DNA from: Streptomyces sp. A2-16
Lineage (GTDB): Bacteria > Actinomycetota > Actinomycetes > Streptomycetales > Streptomycetaceae
DNA length: 64,000 nt
Direction of reading: 5' to 3'
Assembly: GCF_018128905.1 (NCBI RefSeq)
Contig: NZ_CP063808.1
Location: 3,038,001 to 3,102,000, forward strand
Of the stretch, positions 7,213-14,956 are shown piece by piece. A program made the position numbers and the translations under genes. The notes under the pieces are model-generated. The model made no database searches and was not told the DNA's origin. It saw only the letters and a list, made by a program, of their open reading frames with translations. How positions within the stretch are numbered: the stretch's first letter is position 1; each line of letters begins with the position of its first letter.

Positions 7213-8359
7213 CCTCGTACCCGCGACCGGCACCGTCCACTGGATCGGCGCCGGGCTCTCCACCGGCAGCGGCCTGGCCGCACTCTGCGACTCCGCCGAC
7301 CGCGTGCTGCTGTGGCACCGCACCGAGGAGCGGGCGGAGGAGGCCCTCGAGCAACTCGGGCTCAACGGACGCGCCGCGCCGCGCGCCTGGACCCTGGACG
7401 CCCTCGCGGCCGAACTGGCGCCCGGGGACGTCGTCGTGTCGATGCTGCCCGCTCCCGAGCACGCCGGGATCCTCGCCGCCTGTGTCCGCGGGAACGCCCA
7501 CTTCGCCTGCTCCAGCTATGTCTCCGACGCCGTCCTCGAACAGGTCCCGGCGGCGCGGAAGGCCGGGCTCGTCGTCCTCACCGAGGCCGGACTCGACCCG
7601 GGCATCGACCACCTCTTCGCCCACGGCCTCGTCGCCGCGGCCCGCGAGGCGATCGGCGACACGACACCGGCGTCGTACGCACTCACCTCCTACTGCGGCG
7701 GCATCCCCGCCGTCCCGAACGACTTCAGGTACCGCTTCAGCTGGGCCCCGCTCGGCGTCCTCAACGCCCTGCGCTCGCCCGCCCGTTACATCGACAACGG
7801 CACCCCGGCCACCGTCGACCGCCCCTGGGAGGCGACCCGGCGCCACATCGTGGACGGCGAGACCTTCGAGGTCTACCCCAACCGCGACAGCGTCCCCTTC
7901 GTCGAGCAGTACGGACTGCCGGCCGCCTGGACCCCGCGGACCTTCGTCCGCGGCACCCTGCGCCTCGACGGCTGGCTGCGGGCCTGGGAGCCGGTCTTCG
8001 AGGAGCTGAGGACCGGCGACGACACCCGGATCGCCGCCCTGGCCCGGGAACTGGCGGCCAAGTATCCGACGACGGACGCCGACCGCGACCGGGTCGTCCT
8101 CGCCGTGTCCCTCGACGTACGCGCGGAGGACGGCCACACCTGGTCCGGCGGTTACCTCCTCGACCAGGTCGGAGACGAGGAGGACAGCGCCATGGCCCGC
8201 TGCGTCTCCCGGACCCTCGCCCTGGGCGTCGGGCACATCCTGGACGGCTCCCTCCCGGCGGGGCTGCACCGCGCCGCCGAGACCGGCGCCCGCTCACGGC
8301 AGTGGCTGGGCGAACTCGCCCGGGACGGCGTGCACTTCACCCTGCGGATCGACCAGTAG
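7205..8359 (+). CDS. Saccharopine reductase/dehydrogenase, LYS9-type
   Basis: Predicted protein of 384 residues from a GTG at 7205, with AAGGGGAG upstream; it overlaps the LYS1-type stop by 8 bases. An N-terminal Rossmann fold (HWIGAGLSTGSGLAAL) is followed by TEAGLDPGIDHLFA. The substrate domain contains CGGIPAVPNDFRYRFSW, EVYPNRDSVPF and RGTLRLDGW, each nearly identical to yeast LYS9 blocks. LYS9 interconverts saccharopine with glutamate plus 2-aminoadipate semialdehyde. Together with the LYS1-type gene it could take lysine to aminoadipate semialdehyde or its cyclic form (P6C). It is the last gene of the five-gene operon and overlaps by 23 bases with a convergent serine hydrolase gene. Confidence 0.88.
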   Translation: MSDLVPATGTVHWIGAGLSTGSGLAALCDSADRVLLWHRTEERAEEALEQLGLNGRAAPRAWTLDALAAELAPGDVVVSMLPAPEHAGILAACVRGNAHFACSSYVSDAVLEQVPAARKAGLVVLTEAGLDPGIDHLFAHGLVAAAREAIGDTTPASYALTSYCGGIPAVPNDFRYRFSWAPLGVLNALRSPARYIDNGTPATVDRPWEATRRHIVDGETFEVYPNRDSVPFVEQYGLPAAWTPRTFVRGTLRLDGWLRAWEPVFEELRTGDDTRIAALARELAAKYPTTDADRDRVVLAVSLDVRAEDGHTWSGGYLLDQVGDEEDSAMARCVSRTLALGVGHILDGSLPAGLHRAAETGARSRQWLGELARDGVHFTLRIDQ

Positions 8360-9590
8360 GCACCTGGTCCACGACCGCCTCGTGGACCAGCCGCTTGAGG
8401 TCGGGGAAGAGCTTCAGCCTCTTCGGCCGTACCTGGGTGAAGAACTGCACGGTCAGATCGCGGACCGGGTCGACCCAGAAGGTCGTGGAGGCCGCCCCGC
8501 TCCAGCCGAAGGACCCGAGGGACGAGGGGGCCAGGGTGCGGGCGGGGTCGATCACCACGGAGACGCCGAGGCCGAAGCCGACGCCGTCGTTGCCGGGCTC
8601 GTCGTGCGCGGGTTTGGTGCCGAACGCACGCAGGTCGGCGCCGCCCGGGAGATGGTTGGAGGTCATCAGGTCCACCGTCTCGGCGGACAGCAGACGGGTG
8701 CCGTCCAGTTCGCCGCGGCGGCGCAGCAGTTCCGCGAAGCGGTGGACGTCGTGTGCCGACGCCGCCATGCCGCCGCTGCCGGACAGCAGACGGGGCCGGC
8801 CCCGCAGCGGCAGCCCGGGGACCGGCTCGATGCTGCCGTCGTCCTTCTCGCCGTACAACTCCGCGAGCCTGGGCGCCTGTTCGTCCGTCACCCAGAAGCC
8901 GGCGTCGGTCATCCCGAGGGGGTCGAAGACCCGCTCGGCGAAGAAGGCGTCGAGCGTCTGGCCGGACGCGATCTCGATGACGCGGCCCAGGACGTTGGAG
9001 GCGACCGAGTAGTTCCACTGCGTGCCCGGCTCGAACTGGAGCGGCAGGCTCGCGTACACGTCGACCGTCTGCGCGAGGTCCGAGCCCGGCAGCACCGACG
9101 ACTCCAGACCGGCCTCGCGGTAGAGGGCGTCGACCGGGTGGGAGTGGTAGAAGGCGAAGGTCAGGCCCGCGGTGTGGGTCATCAGATGCCGGACCCGTAT
9201 CGGACCCCTGGCCGGGCGGGTGGTGACACCGTCCCCGGAACCGTCCACGTGGACCCGGGGGTGCGCGAACGCCGGGAGGTAGTCGGCGATCGGGTCGTCC
9301 AGCGACAGCCGGCCCTCCTCCACCAGGATCAGGGCGGCCACGGCGGTGACCGGCTTGGTCATCGAGTAGATCCGCCACAGGGTGTCGGCCTCGACCGGCA
9401 GGCCGGAGGCGAGGTCGCGTCGGCCGTGCGCGGTGAGGTGGGCGACGCGTCCGCCGCGGGCGACGGACACCAGGAAGCCGGGCATCCGGCCCTCGTCGAC
9501 GTAGTGGGCGAAGTGCTGGTCGAGGCGGTCGAGCGCCTTCGCGTCCAGTCCCACCTCAGCGGGATCGACCTCTTGTCGAAGCTGTGCCAT
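8337..9590 (-). CDS. Serine hydrolase, class C beta-lactamase / esterase family
   Basis: Predicted protein of 417 residues from the ATG at 9590, preceded by GGAGGAG; an ATG six codons upstream lacks a good site. Catalytic motifs: YSMTKP (S-x-x-K with Ser nucleophile and Lys), NYSVASNVLGRV (Tyr-x-Ser/Asn equivalent) and FGWSGAAST near the C-terminus in place of the KTG-type motif. No signal peptide, so probably a cytoplasmic esterase (EstB-like) or peptidase-like hydrolase and not a resistance beta-lactamase. The substrate is unknown. It converges with the saccharopine operon and diverges from the PPOX gene. Confidence 0.85.
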   Translation of the reverse strand: MAQLRQEVDPAEVGLDAKALDRLDQHFAHYVDEGRMPGFLVSVARGGRVAHLTAHGRRDLASGLPVEADTLWRIYSMTKPVTAVAALILVEEGRLSLDDPIADYLPAFAHPRVHVDGSGDGVTTRPARGPIRVRHLMTHTAGLTFAFYHSHPVDALYREAGLESSVLPGSDLAQTVDVYASLPLQFEPGTQWNYSVASNVLGRVIEIASGQTLDAFFAERVFDPLGMTDAGFWVTDEQAPRLAELYGEKDDGSIEPVPGLPLRGRPRLLSGSGGMAASAHDVHRFAELLRRRGELDGTRLLSAETVDLMTSNHLPGGADLRAFGTKPAHDEPGNDGVGFGLGVSVVIDPARTLAPSSLGSFGWSGAASTTFWVDPVRDLTVQFFTQVRPKRLKLFPDLKRLVHEAVVDQVPTGRSAG

Positions 9591-9748
9591 CGCTCTCCTC
9601 CGTCGCATCCGTCGAGGTGCGGACCGATATACCCGGCCCGGACCACCTCAGACATCATCGTCGCTCAGCAAACCGCGACGAGCTGCGGGTCTGCCGGGAT
9701 TCGACGGTCGTGGGAATGCCGGGCGCGGCCGGGTCCGTTGATCGAGAC

Positions 9749-10198
9749 ATGACTCAGGACGCGACGCAGGACGCACTGCTCCGACTGCTCTCCGAGAGCC
9801 ACGGCGGGGTGCTGGTCACCCTCAAGCGCGACGGCCGGCCCCAGCTGTCGAACGTCAGCCATCACTACTATCCCGACGAGCGGATCATCCGGGTCTCCCT
9901 CACCGACGACCGCGCCAAGACCCGCAACCTGCGCCGCGATCCCCGTGCCTCCTACCACGTGACGACGTCGGACCGGTGGGCGTACACGGTCGCCGAGGGC
10001 ACGGCCGACCTCACCCCGGTGGCCGACGACCCGCACGACGACACCGTCGAGGAACTCGTCCGCCTGTACCGGGACGTCCAGGGCGAGCATCCCGACTGGG
10101 ACGACTACCGGGCGGCGATGGTCCGGGACCGGCGGCTGGTGCTGCGGTTGCGGGTCGAGCGGGCGTACGGCATTCCCACCGGGGCGAATCGGGGCTGA
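9749..10198 (+). CDS. PPOX-class F420- or FMN-dependent oxidoreductase
   Basis: Predicted protein of 149 residues, the usual length for the split-barrel pyridoxamine-phosphate-oxidase-like family. The strand pattern GGVLVTLKRDGRPQLSNV, VSLTDDRAKTRNLRRDPRA and GTADLTPVADD is typical of actinobacterial F420-dependent PPOX enzymes. The ATG at 9749 starts right at the fold. An in-frame upstream extension lies in the 140-base divergent spacer and looks non-coding. Exact substrate unknown; relatives reduce enones, biliverdin or quinones. Confidence 0.8.
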   Translation: MTQDATQDALLRLLSESHGGVLVTLKRDGRPQLSNVSHHYYPDERIIRVSLTDDRAKTRNLRRDPRASYHVTTSDRWAYTVAEGTADLTPVADDPHDDTVEELVRLYRDVQGEHPDWDDYRAAMVRDRRLVLRLRVERAYGIPTGANRG

Positions 10199-10209
10199 GC
10201 GAGCGGAAC

Positions 10210-10240
10210 GGGGTCAGGCCTTCGGGGAGGGGGTCAGGCC
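10210..10240. repeat. Direct repeat GGGGTCAGGCC, two copies
   Basis: GGGGTCAGGCC occurs at 10210-10220 and 10230-10240, 20 bases apart, in the short spacer between convergent genes. The second copy spans the transporter stop codon. It looks like a small tandem duplication at a gene end. No function is evident. Confidence 0.5.
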
Positions 10241-11574
10241 GTCACTTTTTCCGGGCGGGGCTCCTTGCGGGGCGCACGCACCCCGAGCTCCTCCGTGGCC
10301 ACCTCGTGGGTCTCGCGGGCGGTCAGGGCGGCGATCACCGGCGGGACGCACAGGGCGGCCGTGAACAGGGTCACCGACGACCAGTCCGTACCGTCGGGCC
10401 CCGCGATCTGCGCCGCGAAGGTGACCGCGAAGCCGGCCACGGCGAAGCCGATCTGGGTGCCGATCGCCATGCCCGACAGCCGGACCCGGGTGGAGAACAT
10501 CTCGCCGTAGAAGGACGGCCAGACCCCGTTCGCCGCGCTGTAGACGACCCCGAAGGCGACGATGCCGAGCAGCAGCGTCAGCGGGTAGTTGCCCGTGGAG
10601 ATCGCCCAGAGGTACAGGAACATCGTCACCGCGCTGCCCACCGCGCCGATCAGGAAGACCGGGCGCCGGCCGATGCGGTCCGAGAGGGTGGCCCACAGGG
10701 GGATCGCGGCGAGCGCGACGAGGTTGGCCAGCGCGCCGACCCACAGCATCGAGGAACGGCTCATCCCGACGGCGTCGCTCGTCGCGTACGCCAGCGCCCA
10801 CACCGTGAAGATCGTGGAGACCGAGGCGATCAGCGCGCCCCCGATCACCCGCAGCACGTCCGCCCAGTGCTCCCGCAGCAGGACCGCCAGGGGCAGCTTC
10901 GGGACGCCCTCGGAGGCGGCCTGCTGCTCGAACGCCGGTGTCTCGTCCAGCTTCCGCCGGATCACGAAGCCGACCACGGCGACCGCGACGCTCAGCCAGA
11001 ACGGCACCCGCCAGCCCCAGGACAGCAGCTGGTCCTCGGGCAGCGCGGCGACCGGCAGGAAGACCAGGGTGGCGAGCAGCTGCCCGCCCTGGGTGCCGCT
11101 GAGCGTGAAGCTGGTGAAGAAGCCCCGTCGGTGCGCCGGGGCGTGTTCCAGGCTCATGGAGTTGGCGCTGGCCTGCTCGCCGGCCGCCGAGATGCCCTGC
11201 AGGACCCGGCACAGCACCAGCAGGACCGGGGCGAGGGTGCCGACCTGGTGGCGGCTGGGCAGACAGCCGATGAGGAACGTCGACAGGCCCATCAGGATGA
11301 GCGTGAAGACCATGATCTTCTTACGGCCGACCCGGTCGCCGAAGTGCCCGAGGAAGAGCGCGCCGACCGGCCGGGCCGCGTAGGCGACACCGAACGTGGC
11401 CAGCGACAGCAGGGTCGCGGTGGCCGGGTCGGACTCGTCGAAGAACACCTTCGGGAAGATCAGGGCTGCGGCGCTGCCGTAGATGAAGAAGTCGTAGTAC
11501 TCGAGGGCGCTGCCGATCCAGGCGGCGGTTGCCGCCTTCTTCGGTTGCCCGACGGCTTCGGCGGGGACGGACAC
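10234..11574 (-). CDS. MFS transporter, MHS family (shikimate/metabolite:H+ symporter-like)
   Basis: Predicted protein of 446 residues with about 12 hydrophobic helices. IGSALEYYDFFIYGSAAAL near residue 20 and FGDRVGRKK in the first loop are the marks of the metabolite:proton symporter group (ShiA, KgtP, ProP). A charged central loop (RRKLDETPAFEQQ) separates the two halves. Next to a shikimate dehydrogenase homologue and a TetR regulator, shikimate, quinate or a similar carboxylate is the likely cargo. A 28-base inverted repeat lies just upstream of the start, so expression is probably repressor-controlled. Confidence 0.88.
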   Translation of the reverse strand: MSVPAEAVGQPKKAATAAWIGSALEYYDFFIYGSAAALIFPKVFFDESDPATATLLSLATFGVAYAARPVGALFLGHFGDRVGRKKIMVFTLILMGLSTFLIGCLPSRHQVGTLAPVLLVLCRVLQGISAAGEQASANSMSLEHAPAHRRGFFTSFTLSGTQGGQLLATLVFLPVAALPEDQLLSWGWRVPFWLSVAVAVVGFVIRRKLDETPAFEQQAASEGVPKLPLAVLLREHWADVLRVIGGALIASVSTIFTVWALAYATSDAVGMSRSSMLWVGALANLVALAAIPLWATLSDRIGRRPVFLIGAVGSAVTMFLYLWAISTGNYPLTLLLGIVAFGVVYSAANGVWPSFYGEMFSTRVRLSGMAIGTQIGFAVAGFAVTFAAQIAGPDGTDWSSVTLFTAALCVPPVIAALTARETHEVATEELGVRAPRKEPRPEKVTA

Positions 11575-11607
11575 GGCGTTGCTCCATTCGGGGGGACTCC
11601 GGGGGAG

Positions 11608-11635
11608 CTACCCAGTTAATTAACCCACTGGGTAG
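11608..11635. promoter_or_regulatory. Inverted-repeat operator upstream of the MHS transporter
   Basis: CTACCCAGT (11608-11616) and its exact complement ACTGGGTAG (11627-11635) flank the AT-rich centre TTAATTAACC. The site lies 34 bases before the transporter start. The right half TAACCCACTGGGTAG resembles TAACGTACTGGTTCG at the other divergent spacer of the module, so both are probably bound by the adjacent TetR protein. Confidence 0.6.
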
Positions 11636-11702
11636 TTAGTAGCGGTTGCCCACGGATGTTGCGCCCACGTGTCCCGGCTGTCAAGAGTTCCGGACGGACG
11701 GC

Positions 11703-12368
11703 TCAATGGGTGGACCGCTCCGCCGTCAGGTACGCGATCACCATGTCGCCCAGCATGGCCCGGTAGTGCTCGCGCTGCTCCGGGGCGACGAGGTCGCGGC
11801 CGAAGAGCGCGCCGAAGGTGTGCCGGTTGGCGACCCGGAAGAAGCAGAACGAGCTGATCATCGCGTGCAGGTCCACCGCGTCCACGTCGGCCGTGAACAG
11901 GCCGGACTCCTGACCGGAGGCCAGGATGCGGCGGATCACGTCGAGTGCGGGGGAGCCGATCCGGCCGAGCTTCTCGGAGGCGGCGATGTGCTCGGCGCCG
12001 TGGATGTTCTCGATGCTGACCAGGCGGATGAAGTCGGGGTGCTGCTCGTGGTGGTCGAAGGTCACCTCGGCCAGGCGCCGGATCGCCGCGACCGGGTCCA
12101 GGTGCTCGACGTCGAGCTCCTGCTCGGCCTCGCGGATCACGCCGTAGGCCCGCTCCAGGACGGCCGTGAACAGCTGTTCCTTGCCGCCGAAGTAGTAGTA
12201 GATCATCCGCTTGGTGGTGCGGGTGCGGGCGGCGATCTCGTCGACCCGGGCGCCGTCGTAGCCGGCCCGTGCGAACTCCTGGGTCGCCACGTCGAGGATC
12301 TCGGCCTGGGTGCGGGCGGCGTCGCGGATCCGCCCGTTCGGTCGTGCCGGTTCGTCGACGCTGGTCAT
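11703..12368 (-). CDS. TetR-family transcriptional regulator
   Basis: Predicted protein of 221 residues. A TetR helix-turn-helix spans residues about 20-65 (ILDVATQEFARAGYDGARVDEIAARTRTT in parts, then MIYYYFGGKEQLF). The C-terminal domain resembles the TetR_C group of actinobacterial regulators of carboxylate or aromatic use. It lies between the MHS transporter and the divergent shikimate dehydrogenase gene, with inverted repeats on both sides, so it probably represses both genes and is released by a pathway compound. Confidence 0.88.
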   Translation of the reverse strand: MTSVDEPARPNGRIRDAARTQAEILDVATQEFARAGYDGARVDEIAARTRTTKRMIYYYFGGKEQLFTAVLERAYGVIREAEQELDVEHLDPVAAIRRLAEVTFDHHEQHPDFIRLVSIENIHGAEHIAASEKLGRIGSPALDVIRRILASGQESGLFTADVDAVDLHAMISSFCFFRVANRHTFGALFGRDLVAPEQREHYRAMLGDMVIAYLTAERSTH

Positions 12369-12454
12369 CGGGATCCTTCGGGAGTGCGGCCGGTGCCGCA
12401 GATTCTAGAAGGCGCGGCCGGACTCTTCCCCGGCGGCGGTCCGGCTGATATAGC

Positions 12455-12476
12455 TAACGTACTGGTTCGTACATTA
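12455..12476. promoter_or_regulatory. Inverted-repeat operator between TetR and shikimate dehydrogenase genes
   Basis: TAACGTAC (12455-12462), a 6-base spacer, and GTACATTA (12469-12476) form an inverted repeat with one mismatch. It shares TAACnnACTGGnTnG with the operator at 11608-11635. It lies 34 bases before the GTG of the dehydrogenase gene and 87 before the TetR start. Confidence 0.55.
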
Positions 12477-12509
12477 ACCCCCCACTCATTGATCGTTCAG
12501 GAGGTCCGT

Positions 12510-13385
12510 GTGGCCAGGGACTCGTTTCTCGTCGGACTGATCGGCGCCGGCATCGGCCCCTCGCTGAGCCCGGCGCTGCACGAGCGGGAGGCGGACCGGC
12601 AGAGCCTGCGCTATCTGTACCGCCTCCTCGACATCGACGTCATCGGCGTACGTCCCGAGGCGGTCGGCGATCTGGTGCGGGCCGCCCGTGACCTGGGCTT
12701 CGACGGGCTGAACATCACCCACCCCTGCAAGCAGCTGGTCGTCGGGCACCTGGACGCGCTCGCCCCGCAGGCCGAGGCGCTCGGCGCGGTCAACACCGTC
12801 GTGTTCGAGGACGGCCGCGCCGTCGGCCACAACACCGACGTCACCGGCTTCGCCGCCTCCTTCGCGCGCGGGCTGCCCGACGTGCCCCTGGAGCGGGTCG
12901 TGCAGCTGGGTGCGGGCGGCGCGGGGGCGGCCGTCGCGCACGCCACGCTCACCCTGGGCGCCGGACGGGTCACGGTCGTGGACGCGCTGGCCGACCGGGC
13001 GGCGGATCTGGCGGCCTCGCTGAACGGCCACTTCGGAGACGGCCGGGCGGCCCATGCCACCCCCGATCGGCTGCCGCAGCTGCTCGCCGACGCCGACGGC
13101 ATCGTGCACGCGACCCCCACCGGCATGGCGGCCCACCCCGGCCTGCCCCTCCCGGCCGGCCTGCTCCGCCCCGACCTGTGGGTCGCCGAGGTCGTCTACC
13201 GACCCCTGGAGACCGAACTGCTGCGCACCGCCCGCGCGTTGGGCTGCGCCACGCTGGACGGCGCCGGCATGGCCGTCTTCCAGGCCGCGGACGCGTTCCG
13301 CCTGTTCACGGGACGGGAGCCGGACGCGGCCCGGATGCTGACGGACATCGCGGAGCTGGCGGGCGTGGCCGGCGTACCCAAGTAA
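12510..13385 (+). CDS. Shikimate/quinate dehydrogenase family protein (AroE/QsuD-like)
   Basis: Predicted protein of 291 residues starting at a GTG with GGAGG five bases upstream. GAGIGPSLSPALHE binds the carboxylate. The catalytic Lys lies in NITHPCKQ and the partner Asp in HNTDVTGF. The cofactor loop is LGAGGAGAAVAHA. DALADRA after strand 2 has an acidic residue, which favours NAD over NADP, as in catabolic quinate/shikimate dehydrogenases. With the MHS transporter and TetR regulator it forms a small inducible uptake-and-oxidation module. No dehydroshikimate dehydratase is nearby. Confidence 0.88.
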   Translation: MARDSFLVGLIGAGIGPSLSPALHEREADRQSLRYLYRLLDIDVIGVRPEAVGDLVRAARDLGFDGLNITHPCKQLVVGHLDALAPQAEALGAVNTVVFEDGRAVGHNTDVTGFAASFARGLPDVPLERVVQLGAGGAGAAVAHATLTLGAGRVTVVDALADRAADLAASLNGHFGDGRAAHATPDRLPQLLADADGIVHATPTGMAAHPGLPLPAGLLRPDLWVAEVVYRPLETELLRTARALGCATLDGAGMAVFQAADAFRLFTGREPDAARMLTDIAELAGVAGVPK

Positions 13386-13392
13386 CCCCGCC

Positions 13393-14856
13393 TCACTGAC
13401 GGTTGACCGTGCGGGTGACACCCGCGAAGACCGTCGTGGCCAGGATCCACCCCGCGATCACCAGGGCGTACGACAGCGACTGGTACCAGCCCCGCGGGGC
13501 GAAGGCCCCCTCCTGGCCGAAGGAGATCACCGGGAGGAGTAGGTCGAGGGTGTAGAAGACCGGGTCGAAGTGCGGGGCCTCGTCCGCCTTCAGAGGCGGT
13601 GGATGGTGCAGGGCGAACGCGACCGAGCCGACCGCGAGCAGGGAGACCAGCCACACCCCCGCGCGCAGCGGGTGGAAGCCGTAGCCGACGGCGGAGTCCT
13701 GGACGTGGCCCCACAGCCGCCCGTACCAGGGGAGGGTGGCGCGACGGCGGCGCTGCTTGGCGAGCTGGACGAGCCGGGCGGCGTGGTCGTCGCCGATCCG
13801 CCGGTAGGCGGCCGTCAACTGCTCGTAGGCATGCGGGACATAGCCCTCGCGGTCCCGCTCCAGCATCGGCAGCCGGCGCGCGGGCGGTTCCTGCGGGGTG
13901 AGCGAGGTGTAGACGAGCCCGTTGAACTGCACCTCGTCCGGCACGGACTCCGGCTCCAGGAACAGCTCGTCGATCTGCGCGCGACGCAGCGTGAGGGTGC
14001 CCTCCATGGGCGGTCCCTTGCGGACCCACAGTTCCCCGATGGTGCTGCTGCTCGCCCGCAGTGCCGCGTCGCCGGGGTTCGACAGATGGGCGTACGACAG
14101 GTCGAGCCGGCCCGCGACCCGGGCGCCGCGCAGCCCGATCCAGCCGAAGGTGTGGACGCGGCGCAGGTGGAAGTCGCCCTCCACGACGAGGGTCTGCGCG
14201 TCGAGGACGATGTCGCCGGGGTGGCTGAGCCGGGCGTCGTTGAGGTTCACGGAACCGGCGACGGTGGCGCCGTTGAGACGCACCTCGCCGTGCGCACGCA
14301 GGCCCGGTGCCCACAGGTCGTCGCCGATGGTCATGTGGTTGAGCTGGAGCGCCGGTTCCCCGGCCTGGTCCGCGACGATCTCTGCGCGGTCCATGAACAG
14401 CGCGCCCGCGATCTGGGCCCCGCCGAGCCGCACCGGGCCGTTCACCCGGCAGTCGGTGAGGCGCAGCACGGCCTCCACGCGCATCGTGGCGGCGGTCAGC
14501 CCGGGCAGCACGGAGCCGCTGAGGTTCAACTGGCGCAGTCGGCAGCCGTACAGCAGCGGTACGTCGTCGAAGTGGCACTGGCTGAGCCGTATGGCGTGGT
14601 CGACCGTCCCGTACTGGAGCGCGAGCACACCGGTGATCCGGGCGCCGGCCAGCTTGAGCGCCGGTATCTCCCCGTCCTCCTGCGGCCCGTTGAGCATCAG
14701 GGCCCGCAACACGGTTGCCCGGACCGTGCGTTCGGCACCCCAGCCGGCGCCGTCCGCCATGTCCTCGTCCTCCGCCGCACGGAAGTCCACGGCCTCACCC
14801 CGGGGAAAGGCCCGCCACACCCTCAGTTCGGCCGGTGTCAGGTTGTTGATCTCCAT
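13393..14856 (-). CDS. Beta-helix (pentapeptide-like) membrane protein
   Basis: Predicted protein of 487 residues. Residues about 60-330 contain degenerate repeats of about 20 residues of the form L-x-G-A-x-I-x-G (LKLAGARITGVLAL, VRLGGAQIAGALFM, VRLNGATVAGSVNL, IGLRGARVAGRLDL). These predict a right-handed beta-helix. The C-terminal third has hydrophobic helices WLVSLLAVGSVAFAL, FYTLDLLLPVISFG and SLSYALVIAGWILATTVFAGV. The arrangement, repeats then a two- to three-helix membrane end, resembles pentapeptide/ion-channel-like proteins of actinomycetes often labelled membrane-associated oxidoreductase; I see no oxidoreductase motif. Function unknown. It lies downstream of the hairpin ending the pentose-phosphate operon. 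Confidence 0.7.
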   Translation of the reverse strand: MEINNLTPAELRVWRAFPRGEAVDFRAAEDEDMADGAGWGAERTVRATVLRALMLNGPQEDGEIPALKLAGARITGVLALQYGTVDHAIRLSQCHFDDVPLLYGCRLRQLNLSGSVLPGLTAATMRVEAVLRLTDCRVNGPVRLGGAQIAGALFMDRAEIVADQAGEPALQLNHMTIGDDLWAPGLRAHGEVRLNGATVAGSVNLNDARLSHPGDIVLDAQTLVVEGDFHLRRVHTFGWIGLRGARVAGRLDLSYAHLSNPGDAALRASSSTIGELWVRKGPPMEGTLTLRRAQIDELFLEPESVPDEVQFNGLVYTSLTPQEPPARRLPMLERDREGYVPHAYEQLTAAYRRIGDDHAARLVQLAKQRRRRATLPWYGRLWGHVQDSAVGYGFHPLRAGVWLVSLLAVGSVAFALHHPPPLKADEAPHFDPVFYTLDLLLPVISFGQEGAFAPRGWYQSLSYALVIAGWILATTVFAGVTRTVNRQ

Positions 14857-14912
14857 CAGCGGTGACTCTCCAACGCACGCGCCACGGTGTCAACAGGCCC
14901 TGGACAAAGATG

Positions 14913-14942
14913 ACGGCCCGGGAGCCTGAGCTCCCGGGCCGT
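14913..14942 (-). terminator. Strong hairpin ending the pentose-phosphate operon
   Basis: ACGGCCCGGGAGC and its exact complement form a 13-base perfect stem with the 4-base loop CTGA. It lies 15 bases past the stop of the histidine phosphatase gene on the minus strand. There is no U-run, as is common for Streptomyces terminators. Confidence 0.8.
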
Positions 14943-14956
14943 CCGCAACCGCCGTT

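Noticed and set aside
10210..10240. 11-base direct repeat as a possible attachment site
   Set aside because: No integrase or tRNA gene is near, and it is only a two-copy tandem duplication at a gene end.
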